From assembly GCF_002960625.1 (NCBI RefSeq), contig NZ_POJH01000027.1, forward strand, positions 1 to 64,000: a DNA stretch of 64,000 nucleotides, written 5' to 3'. A model generated the notes under the pieces. The model was given only the letters and a program-made list of their open reading frames with translations, did no database searches and was not told the origin of the DNA. The translations under genes and the position numbers were made by a program. The DNA comes from Streptococcus suis. Its GTDB lineage: Bacteria > Bacillota > Bacilli > Lactobacillales > Streptococcaceae. Below are positions 8,040-15,606 of the stretch, piece after piece. The number at the start of each line of letters is the position of its first letter. Position 1 is the first letter of the stretch.

Positions 8040-9257
8040 TTAGACCTCACTTTTTCTTGTCAGGAGATAGAATTGCAGGCAATAGATGAGCAGGTTACTG
8101 ATGAGAAGAACCGTAAAGACTTTTGGAATGCTGTATCCTGTTAATTGATGGTAGATGATGGCACTTCCGTCTGCCAGATTGCCTGCATTCCATAGGCTAA
8201 ATGGATTGAAGATATGGGGAAAGAAGTTGGCAGAGATGACAAGTCCTAGTGTGACCACTAGTCCAGCCAGTCCATTTTTTAAGACTCTAGCCAAGGTCTG
8301 TGCCACTCCCAGCAGAAATAGAAGGTAGAGATAGTGCATGCCACAGGCCAGCAAGATGACTTGATATATAGGTTTAATGGTTGTGGTGATAAAACTGTAA
8401 GCCAGTCCCCTACTGCTATAGGTGGTTACAGGATAGATCCAGCTACTATTGCCATTTAGCAAAAATGCGATGAGAAAATGGCTCAGATAGAGAGTGAGAA
8501 AGAGGGTGGTATATAGTGTCAGGTAGGCTAGGTATTTATTGGTTGTAATTCGAATTCTAGTCAGCCCCAGGGTCTGTAAAAGGCGAATCTGCCGGCTAGT
8601 TCCCTGCTGGTCTTTGATGAAAAAATTGGTGAAAGTTAAGAGAAAGAGAGGAAGGGTGATGACCAGGCCTAGCTGTTTTTGACCCTGCCAGATTTCATGA
8701 CTGGTTCCCTTTAAGGCCTGCTGGCCCAGGCTCTTGACGATTTCTCTATCTGTTGGTGTTTGGGGATTCTCAAAGGCTGTTAGGTAAAGCTCAGTTGGAA
8801 AGGCTGAGGGTATCTCTTTTTCTAGCAGATACTTGGAAATCATGAAGGTATTTTCGATGGTTTGTGGAGCAAATTCATAACTTTGATAGACATGGCTGAT
8901 ATACTGTCCATCCTTCTGATAGTGCTGGATATTTTTCTCATAAAAATAGATCCAGTCCTCCTTCTTGACCGCCTCAATCTCCTTTTGGTAGTTGGCAATA
9001 TAGTCTGTAAAAAATGTTTGTTCAGCCTGGTAATCCTCTTCACTGAGAGTTTGAGTCTGATACTGTGTTTCTAAATCTTGTATGATATTTTCAAAATTTT
9101 GGATAGACTCTTCATAGTGTTGGATGACCTTTAATTTGGCCTGCCGATTGTGATAACCTGCTAGTAAGGAACTAGCTAGGATTGCAAACAGCATGACCAA
9201 GATAGCGAACAAGTTTTTCTTGCTACGGAAAAATAGCTTTCCTTCAATTTGAAACAT
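8040..9257 (-). CDS. ABC-2 type transporter permease
   Basis: A 405-residue membrane protein: one N-terminal transmembrane segment (about 16-35), an extracellular, strongly Gln/Glu-rich region of about 160 residues, then five or six hydrophobic segments. The layout is parallel to the shorter permease at 6283-7164. The start ATG 9257 has TGGAGG about 6 bases upstream. It is the first gene of the minus-strand operon, divergent from the gene at 9424. Confidence 0.72.
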   Translation of the reverse strand: MFQIEGKLFFRSKKNLFAILVMLFAILASSLLAGYHNRQAKLKVIQHYEESIQNFENIIQDLETQYQTQTLSEEDYQAEQTFFTDYIANYQKEIEAVKKEDWIYFYEKNIQHYQKDGQYISHVYQSYEFAPQTIENTFMISKYLLEKEIPSAFPTELYLTAFENPQTPTDREIVKSLGQQALKGTSHEIWQGQKQLGLVITLPLFLLTFTNFFIKDQQGTSRQIRLLQTLGLTRIRITTNKYLAYLTLYTTLFLTLYLSHFLIAFLLNGNSSWIYPVTTYSSRGLAYSFITTTIKPIYQVILLACGMHYLYLLFLLGVAQTLARVLKNGLAGLVVTLGLVISANFFPHIFNPFSLWNAGNLADGSAIIYHQLTGYSIPKVFTVLLISNLLIYCLQFYLLTRKSEV

Positions 9258-9365
9258 AGATACCTCCAGGGGAGAAAGGGAAAATGTTGCTATTGAGTAA
9301 TTGTGTATTATCTCTCATAATTATAATATCAATATAGATATAAATCAAGGAAATACACAAATAAC

Positions 9366-9394
9366 TTGAATATTTTTGTCTAATTTGATATACT
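9366..9394 (+). promoter_or_regulatory. Promoter of the 111-aa gene
   Basis: TTGAAT (9366-9371) and TATACT (9389-9394) with a 17-base spacer, about 30 bases before the ATG at 9424. Confidence 0.6.
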
Positions 9395-9423
9395 AAATTT
9401 ATCAAAAACAAGGAGGGTTTTGT

Positions 9424-9759
9424 ATGGAAAAGACACAGATTATTCAGGACGTTTTGGCCCACATTCAAGACTTGGATCGGACCTTTCAAGCAGATAAAGT
9501 AGGAACAGTTGATGAGCAACGGTTCCAGCATAATCTGACACAGACGACACGCCTATTGTCGGAGGCCAAGTCGGTCACCAATACAGAACTGATTGCGATT
9601 GAGAAATTTTATCGTTCGACTAGTTTCCTAGTTGGATTAGGGGACCTGCGATTGAGTGAAACCAGCAGGCAGGCTTGGCGGGCATTTGATCGCTATTACT
9701 ACCAGACCATCAGAGAAGAACTCAAACTCTATGGCGGCTCTGCTATTGCCCAAGTGTAA
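9424..9759 (+). CDS. Conserved-looking hypothetical protein (111 aa)
   Basis: A soluble, probably mainly helical protein with no signal peptide or membrane segment. The start has an AAGGAGGG site about 8 bases upstream. It is transcribed alone: its own promoter is at 9366-9394 and a strong terminator follows. Size and helicity are reminiscent of small bacteriocin-immunity proteins, but I see no motif that would support this, so function is left open. Confidence 0.65.
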   Translation: MEKTQIIQDVLAHIQDLDRTFQADKVGTVDEQRFQHNLTQTTRLLSEAKSVTNTELIAIEKFYRSTSFLVGLGDLRLSETSRQAWRAFDRYYYQTIREELKLYGGSAIAQV

Positions 9760-9767
9760 AAGATAAA

Positions 9768-9794
9768 GGAGAGGGTGAAAACCCTCTCTTTATG
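9768..9794 (+). terminator. Terminator of the 111-aa gene
   Basis: GAGAGGGT and ACCCTCTC form a perfect 8-bp stem with a GAAA loop, followed by TTTAT. Confidence 0.75.
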
Positions 9795-9801
9795 TTATAA
9801 T
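9793..9801 (+). promoter_or_regulatory. Extended -10 promoter of the LolD/FtsX-type ABC operon
   Basis: TGTTATAAT at 9793-9801 fits the TGnTATAAT extended -10 pattern frequent in streptococci; no clear -35. It overlaps the tail of the preceding terminator. Confidence 0.55.
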
Positions 9802-9826
9802 ATTACTAAGAAAAGCGAGGTGTACC

Positions 9827-10528
9827 ATGTCCTATATCCAAGTAATCAATTCGTCAAAATACTACCAAATGGGGGATGCGACCATTGTGGCCAATGACGG
9901 TGTGTCCTTTGAGATTGAGCAGGGTGAGTTAGTCATCATTCTGGGTTCATCTGGTGCGGGCAAATCCACTCTGCTCAATATCTTAGGTGGCATGGATAGC
10001 AATGACGAGGGGGAGGTTTGGATTGACGGTGTGGATATCGCCAAGCTGTCAAGTCATGAACTGACCAATTATCGTAGAGATGATGTAGGTTTTGTCTTTC
10101 AATTTTATAACTTGGTTGCCAATTTGACTGCCAAGGAAAATGTGGAATTAGCTGCAGAAATCGTCAAGGATGCCTTGGATGCCGAGGAGGTCTTGGAACA
10201 AGTTGGACTAGGCCATCGTATCAATAATTTCCCTGCCCAGCTTTCAGGCGGTGAGCAGCAACGGGTTGCCATTGCTCGAGCAGTTGCCAAAAAGCCAAAA
10301 ATCCTGCTTTGTGATGAACCGACAGGTGCCTTGGATTACCAAACTGGCAAGCAGGTCTTGCAAATCCTGCAAGATATGTCCCGCACACAAGGGGCAACGG
10401 TGATTATCGTGACCCACAATAGCTCTCTGGCTCCTATTGCAGACAGGGTCATTCGGATGCGGGATGCCCGTGTGCATTCTGTTGAGCTGAATGCAGAACC
10501 GCAGGATATTGCTAGCCTAGAATATTAG
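9827..10528 (+). CDS. ABC transporter ATP-binding protein (LolD/MacB type)
   Basis: A 233-residue ATPase of the MacB/LolD/FtsE group. Walker A is GSSGAGKST, the Q-loop region VFQFYNL, the signature [16 protein letters not shown] and Walker [13 protein letters not shown], followed by VTHN. The stop overlaps the ribosome-site region of the next gene, a FtsX-type permease, so they form one operon. Such pairs move or mechanically act on cell-envelope substrates; the target is not evident here. Confidence 0.88.
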   Translation: MSYIQVINSSKYYQMGDATIVANDGVSFEIEQGELVIILGSSGAGKSTLLNILGGMDSNDEGEVWIDGVDIAKLSSHELTNYRRDDVGFVFQFYNLVANLTAKENVELAAEIVKDALDAEEVLEQVGLGHRINNFPAQLSGGEQQRVAIARAVAKKPKILLCDEPTGALDYQTGKQVLQILQDMSRTQGATVIIVTHNSSLAPIADRVIRMRDARVHSVELNAEPQDIASLEY

Positions 10529-10539
10529 TGGGTGATATG

Positions 10540-13500
10540 ATGAAAAAGAAAATCTACTGGAAGGATATGAGGCAATCTCTGCTTTCTTCCAAGGGGCGTT
10601 TTTTGTCCATTTTTAGCCTGATGATGTTGGGAGCTCTAGCATTGACAGGTCTGAAAGTAACAGCTCCCAATATGGAAAAATCAGCCCAAACCTATATCGC
10701 TGACCATAGGACAATGGATTTGGCTGTCATTTCAGGTCTGGGTATCAGTCAGGCTGACCTGGACGAATTGGCATCCATTAAAGGTGCGACAGTAGAGGCT
10801 GGCCATTTTAAGGATGTAGTAGCCAAGAAAAATCAAACGGCCGTTCGGCTATTTTCAGCACCAAAATCTATTTCAACCTATAAATTGCTAGAAGGTGAAT
10901 TGCCCAGTCAAAAGGGGCAAATAGCTCTGTCTCCTTCCTTACAAGAAAGCTATAAAGTAGGAGATCCATTTCAAGTAACAGAGCCTGATAAGGATGGCAC
11001 CATCCTGACCCAAACGACCTTTACCGTTGTTGGTTTCGTAGCTTCGGCGGAAATTTGGGACAATGAAACCATGGGCATGGCCGCAAGTGGAGATGGTCAG
11101 TTGACAGGATATGGAGTTGTTTCGGAGGAAGTTTTTCAATCTGATGTTTATACCATAGCTAGAATTGTCTATGATGATTTGGCAAATTTGCCTTACTACA
11201 GTCAGGCCTATCAGGAGAAACTGGATCAACACCAAGAAGACCTAGAAAAGTTATTGGCAGATAATGATGAACAGCGGTTGGAAGCCATCCAAGCAGAAGG
11301 GCAAACGGAAATTTCCAAGGGAGAAGAAGACATTGCTCAAGCTCAAAGCCAGCTGGACCAAGCAGCAGAAGACCTGGCGACTGGTCAGGAGCAAGCAGCA
11401 AGCGGTCGCAGTGAATTTGCGCGTGGACGGGCAAAGCTTGTTCAGTCGGAAATGGAATTACGAGCAACTCTTGCCCAATTGCTACAAACCAAGTTTCAAT
11501 TGGAAGAAAGCAGGAAAGAATTGGACAGCCAGAAAGCCAAACTGGACCAAACAAAATCCTTTTTGGACGGAAGCCACGAGGGTCTACTTGAAACTGCTCA
11601 GCGCTTGGAAAATGCCAAGCAGGAACTGGATGGGCAAAATGCCCACCTCAGTCAGACAGCTTCACAAATTTCAACTGGTCGTGCCGATTGGTACCAAAAT
11701 CAACAAGGTTTAAATCAGTTGATTGCCAGTCAGGTTCAGGCTGGACAGACCTTATCTGACCATCCTGACTTATTAGCTAGACAGGAAGCCTTGGACGCAG
11801 AAAAAGCTCGCTTAGATCAACTGGAAGCTAACTATGAGCAAGCCAACCAAGCCTATATCACTCACTATGACTACTACCAATCTAAGGTTGCAGAATATGA
11901 AACAAGTCTAGCTGACTACAACATCTGGAATCAGGAATACCAGACTGGTTTGGCCCACTACCAATCAGGTTTGGGGCAGTATGAGCAAGGTCTGGCAGCC
12001 TATCAAAAGGGTGTTTCAGATTATGAGTGGGGTGTCAGTCAATTGGAATCTTCTGACTTGAAACTGCGTCAAGAAGAATTGCGATTGGAAGAAGCAGACA
12101 AGGAATTAGCTCAGGCTCAATCCCAATTATCAGAAAAACAAGCGGAAGCCAACCAAGAAATCAGCCAAGCCCAAACAGAGATTGCTCAAGCCAAATCCGA
12201 CTTGAGCAAATTAGAAAAATCTCCTTATCAGATTTACAGTCGGACCAGCCTTCCTGGTGGAGATGGATACACCACCTATAGCAATGCGACCAAGTCCATT
12301 GCGGCAGTAGGCAATGTCTTTCCAGTAGTTCTCTATCTGGTCGCAGCTCTAGTTACTTTTACCACCATGGCCCGATTTGTCGATGAAGAGAGGACCCAGT
12401 CAGGACTCTTCAAGGCACTTGGCTATACCAATGGTCAGATTATGGCTAAGTTTATCCTTTATGGACTAGCAGCAGGCCTAGTTGGTACCTTTGTCGGCAT
12501 ATTTATGGGGAATCTTGTCCTATCGCCTATTATTTCAAGCATTATCACCCAGACGACAGTCATCGGGTCTGCCAAGCTCCACTTTTATCCACTTTGGACA
12601 GGTCTGGCCCTCTTGCTTTCTCTGATTTCATCCGTCCTCCCTGCCTATTTGGTAGCTCGGAGAGAATTGACAGAGAAGCCAGCCCAGCTTCTCCTTCCAA
12701 AACCTCCCGCTGCTGGTTCCAGTATTTGGCTGGAAAAATGGCCAGCCATCTGGTCCCGCTTGAGCTTTACCCACAAGGTGACTGCCCGCAATATCTTCCG
12801 CTACAAGCTCCGCATGCTCATGACCATCTTCGGTGTGGCAGGGACAGTCGCCCTCCTCTTTGGCGGTCTAGGCATTCGTTCCTCTATCTCAGGGGTTGTC
12901 CAACGGCAGTTTGGGGAGCTGATCCATTATGATATGTTGGTAGTGGAAAATAGCAGAGCAGGGGAGCAGGAATTAGACAAATTAACAGACTTTCTCCAGT
13001 CAAATCAAGTTGGTCAATCCTTGCCAGTGGCTTTTGAGCAACTCCGTCAAACAGTGAAAACAGGCAGCCAAAGAAAGAATGTATCAATCAGCCTCTTTAT
13101 TTCAGACCGTCAGGATCTAGGAAATCTAGTCAGTCTTGAAACGTCATCTGGTCAGCCTATTCAACTGAGTGGCAGGGGTATTGTCCTCACAGAAAAACTC
13201 GCAGCTATCTACGGTGTGACAGTCGGAGACAAGCTATCGCTGACCTTGGAGGATAAGGAAGTTCAGGTCAGGGTTGCTGCTGTGGCGGATATGTATGCAG
13301 GACACTTTATCTATATGACTAGAGGCTATTATGAACAAGTGACGGGCAAGCAAAAGACTGCCAATGCCTATCTGGTGCAGTTAAAAAATGGCCAGACCAG
13401 CCATGTTCAAACGATTTCTAGCCAGCTGCTAGCCATGCCAGCGGTCAGAAGTCTGGTGCAAAACACCTCCCTCATGTCCATGCTCACTACTATTGCAGGC

Positions 13501-13905
13501 TCACTACAGACCATTATGACTATCTTGGTGGTCCTGTCTATCCTGCTTGGTCTAGTTATCCTCTACAACCTGACCATCATCAATATGTCAGAACGGATTC
13601 GAGAACTTTCGACCATAAAAGTTCTGGGCTTCCATAATAAGGAAGTGACCCTCTATATTTATAGGGAAACTATGGTTCTTTCCTTAATTGGTATGGGGGT
13701 TGGGCTGATTGGCGGGATCTACCTTCACAAGCTTCTTCTTGCCATGATTGGTTCGGATAGCATTCGTTTCAATCCAGCAGTCAGTCTGGAAGTTTACGTC
13801 ATTCCAGTGATAGCTATTGTTGGCATTTTGGCAGCCCTTGGCATCTATGTCAACCATCATCTAAGAAAGGTGGATATGCTAGAAGCTTTGAAGTCAGTTG
13901 ATTAA
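10540..13905 (+). CDS. FtsX-family ABC permease with long extracellular coiled coil
   Basis: A 1,121-residue permease. TM1 is at about residues 17-38. It is followed by a globular extracellular part and then a very long Gln/Glu/Ala-rich heptad region (about 235-570) that should form a coiled-coil hairpin. Two FtsX domains with three hydrophobic segments each come next (about 590-700 and 990-1115), with a further helix near 770-790. This is the DUF-type streptococcal architecture that pairs with a LolD-like ATPase. Start is ATG 10540 or 10537; the upstream GTG at 10528 is inside the previous stop region. The coiled coil suggests reach across the thick cell wall, for instance to control a wall hydrolase or extract a substrate, but this is inference. 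Confidence 0.8.
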   Translation: MKKKIYWKDMRQSLLSSKGRFLSIFSLMMLGALALTGLKVTAPNMEKSAQTYIADHRTMDLAVISGLGISQADLDELASIKGATVEAGHFKDVVAKKNQTAVRLFSAPKSISTYKLLEGELPSQKGQIALSPSLQESYKVGDPFQVTEPDKDGTILTQTTFTVVGFVASAEIWDNETMGMAASGDGQLTGYGVVSEEVFQSDVYTIARIVYDDLANLPYYSQAYQEKLDQHQEDLEKLLADNDEQRLEAIQAEGQTEISKGEEDIAQAQSQLDQAAEDLATGQEQAASGRSEFARGRAKLVQSEMELRATLAQLLQTKFQLEESRKELDSQKAKLDQTKSFLDGSHEGLLETAQRLENAKQELDGQNAHLSQTASQISTGRADWYQNQQGLNQLIASQVQAGQTLSDHPDLLARQEALDAEKARLDQLEANYEQANQAYITHYDYYQSKVAEYETSLADYNIWNQEYQTGLAHYQSGLGQYEQGLAAYQKGVSDYEWGVSQLESSDLKLRQEELRLEEADKELAQAQSQLSEKQAEANQEISQAQTEIAQAKSDLSKLEKSPYQIYSRTSLPGGDGYTTYSNATKSIAAVGNVFPVVLYLVAALVTFTTMARFVDEERTQSGLFKALGYTNGQIMAKFILYGLAAGLVGTFVGIFMGNLVLSPIISSIITQTTVIGSAKLHFYPLWTGLALLLSLISSVLPAYLVARRELTEKPAQLLLPKPPAAGSSIWLEKWPAIWSRLSFTHKVTARNIFRYKLRMLMTIFGVAGTVALLFGGLGIRSSISGVVQRQFGELIHYDMLVVENSRAGEQELDKLTDFLQSNQVGQSLPVAFEQLRQTVKTGSQRKNVSISLFISDRQDLGNLVSLETSSGQPIQLSGRGIVLTEKLAAIYGVTVGDKLSLTLEDKEVQVRVAAVADMYAGHFIYMTRGYYEQVTGKQKTANAYLVQLKNGQTSHVQTISSQLLAMPAVRSLVQNTSLMSMLTTIAGSLQTIMTILVVLSILLGLVILYNLTIINMSERIRELSTIKVLGFHNKEVTLYIYRETMVLSLIGMGVGLIGGIYLHKLLLAMIGSDSIRFNPAVSLEVYVIPVIAIVGILAALGIYVNHHLRKVDMLEALKSVD

Positions 13906-14034
13906 AACAGTCTAGGGATAGACTGTTTTAACCCGAGCCTTGAAATAGGAGAGCGAGGACAGTCTGGGAATAGACTGTTTTAACCCGAGCCAGAAAACCC
14001 GGAAGCGAGGACAGTCTTGGGATAGACTGTTTTA
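13906..14034 (+). terminator. Three tandem terminators, 52-bp period
   Basis: Three copies of ACAGTCT-(loop)-AGACTGT followed by TTTTAA begin at 13907, 13959 and 14011, that is, at exactly 52-base steps. Between them lies a conserved spacer of the form CCCGAGCC...AGCGAGGACAGTCT. The first directly follows the stop codon of the FtsX-type permease. See the same architecture at 33934-34062 and 44557-44785. Confidence 0.75.
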
Positions 14035-14098
14035 ACCCGAGCCAGATTGGATGAGACTATAGAAGTTTGACTTAGCTCTAGGGTTATTTGCCTACTTA

Positions 14099-14107
14099 TG
14101 CTATAAT
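14099..14107 (+). promoter_or_regulatory. Extended -10 promoter of plsC
   Basis: TGCTATAAT at 14099-14107 is a perfect extended -10; the ATG follows 26 bases later. No -35 at the right distance. Confidence 0.6.
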
Positions 14108-14133
14108 AGGAGGGATTGAAAAAGGAGAAGTTT

Positions 14134-14880
14134 ATGTTTTATTCTTATCTACGAACGCTATTAACATTCTTGCTGTGGGCCATCAATGGTAATATTCATT
14201 ACCATGACAGAGAAAATATTTTGCCACAGGAGGAAAATTATATCCTCATCGCCCCACATAAGACCTTCTGGGATCCTGTTTTTCTGGGCTATGCGGCTGC
14301 ACCCAAGCAGTTTATCTTTATGGCTAAAAAAGAACTCTTCAAGGAACGTGGCTTTGGTTGGTGGATTAGCAAGTGTGGTGCCTTTCCCATTGACCGTGAA
14401 AATCCTGGCATGGCAGCCATCAAGTATCCTGTCAATATGTTGAAAAAAAGTGACCGCTCACTTGTCATGTTCCCTTCTGGTAGCCGTCATTCATCGGAAC
14501 TTAAGGGAGGTGTGGCGGTCATTGCCAAGTCAGCCAAGGTCAAACTCATGCCAGCAACCTATGTGGGACCAATGACTATCAAAGGACTTTTAGCTGGTGA
14601 ACGAATTGACGTGGCCTTCGGAAATCCAATCGATATTTCAGACATCAAGCGCATGGATGACGCGGGTACGGCAGAAGTGACCAGCCGTATCGAAGCGGAA
14701 TTCAAGAGATTGGATAACCATGCAGCTTCTTTCCAGACCCAGAAAAAGCCAAATATCTTGACCTATATCTATCGTATTCCTGTGCTCCTACTGGTTGCCC
14801 TTGTTCTAGGTCTAACCTATGTCTTTAGCTATATCGCTAGCTTCTTCTGGCAACCAAGCACGCAGTTGGATAAAAAATAA
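14134..14880 (+). CDS. plsC: 1-acyl-sn-glycerol-3-phosphate acyltransferase
   Basis: A 248-residue membrane-associated enzyme that acylates lysophosphatidic acid to phosphatidic acid in phospholipid synthesis. The acyltransferase motif I is APHKTFWDP (H-x4-D); motif III appears as FPSGSRHS rather than the usual FPEGTRS, so a Ser replaces the common Glu. A hydrophobic C-terminal segment (about 212-236) probably anchors it. ATG 14134 has AAAGGAG 6 bases upstream and is preferred over TTG 14116. In streptococci plsC often precedes comEA-comEC, as here. Confidence 0.88.
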   Translation: MFYSYLRTLLTFLLWAINGNIHYHDRENILPQEENYILIAPHKTFWDPVFLGYAAAPKQFIFMAKKELFKERGFGWWISKCGAFPIDRENPGMAAIKYPVNMLKKSDRSLVMFPSGSRHSSELKGGVAVIAKSAKVKLMPATYVGPMTIKGLLAGERIDVAFGNPIDISDIKRMDDAGTAEVTSRIEAEFKRLDNHAASFQTQKKPNILTYIYRIPVLLLVALVLGLTYVFSYIASFFWQPSTQLDKK

Positions 14881-14888
14881 TATGATGA

Positions 14889-14913
14889 AACTCGCTGATG
14901 GCGGGTTTTTTGT
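14889..14913 (+). terminator. Terminator of plsC
   Basis: CTCGC and GCGGG pair around TGATG and are followed by six T. The T-run also forms the T-rich region before the competence promoter. Confidence 0.55.
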
Positions 14914-14919
14914 ATTTTT

Positions 14920-14927
14920 TACGAACT
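14920..14927 (+). promoter_or_regulatory. Competence (SigX/ComX) cin-box of comEA
   Basis: TACGAACT with a preceding T-run resembles the streptococcal ComX box TACGAATA. It lies about 20 bases before comEA, directly after the plsC terminator, where a competence promoter is expected. One or two bases differ from the consensus as I recall it. Confidence 0.6.
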
Positions 14928-14946
14928 ATATAGGTGGAGGTAATTT

Positions 14947-15606
14947 ATGGATACGATTAAAACTTATATAGAAATGCTTAAAGAATACAAGTGGCAGATT
15001 GCTCTGCCCGCAGCGGCTGGTTTGCTTATGACTACATTTTTAGTATTTAGTCAACCAGCCAAGTCTGACCAGACGGGTCTGACAAACTTTCCACAGACTG
15101 AACAAACTTCTAGTAGCTCTGAGTTGGTCGAGGAAACTAGTACAGAAGTAAGTGAAGAGCCCAGCCAGCTGGTCGTTGATGTCAAAGGAGCGGTGGAAAA
15201 GCCTGGGCTATATACTTTAGAAGTAGGTAGTCGTGTCAATGACGCGGTTGAGGCAGCTGGCGGATTGACCAGTCAGGCAGAACCCAAGTCTATTAATCTG
15301 GCTCAGAAGCTCAGTGACGAGGCGGTGGTCTATGTGGCAAGTAAAGATGAACAAATCTCGATGGTGGCTAGCACGACTGCCAGCTCGGCTATTTCTCAAA
15401 AAGGAAATGAAAGCAAGGTCAATCTCAACACGGCGACCGAGGCAGACCTGCAGACCATTTCGGGCATAGGTGCCAAGCGGGCGGCGGACATTATCGCCTA
15501 TCGTGAGGCCAACGGCGGTTTCAAGTCGGTAGATGACCTCAACAATGTTTCAGGCATCGGCGACAAGACCATGGAAAGCATTCGACCTTATGTCACGGTC
15601 GATTAA
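14947..15606 (+). CDS. comEA: Competence protein ComEA (DNA receptor)
   Basis: A 219-residue membrane-anchored protein that binds double-stranded DNA outside the cell and hands it to the ComEC channel. One N-terminal transmembrane segment (about 16-35) is followed by a Ser/Thr/Glu-rich linker, an SLBB-like domain (VVDVKGAVEKPGLYTL, about 77-92) and two helix-hairpin-helix motifs (GIGAKRAADII and GIGDKTMESI, about 174-212). GGTGGAGG precedes the ATG. The gene overlaps comEC by 17 bases and stands behind a cin-box, so it belongs to the late competence regulon. Confidence 0.95.
   Translation: MDTIKTYIEMLKEYKWQIALPAAAGLLMTTFLVFSQPAKSDQTGLTNFPQTEQTSSSSELVEETSTEVSEEPSQLVVDVKGAVEKPGLYTLEVGSRVNDAVEAAGGLTSQAEPKSINLAQKLSDEAVVYVASKDEQISMVASTTASSAISQKGNESKVNLNTATEADLQTISGIGAKRAADIIAYREANGGFKSVDDLNNVSGIGDKTMESIRPYVTVD

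Noticed and set aside
11264..11713. Plus-strand ORF of 149 codons inside the FtsX-type permease gene
   Set aside because: It is a shadow of the Gln/Glu-rich coiled-coil codons in another frame; composition is Trp/Lys-rich and no start signal exists.
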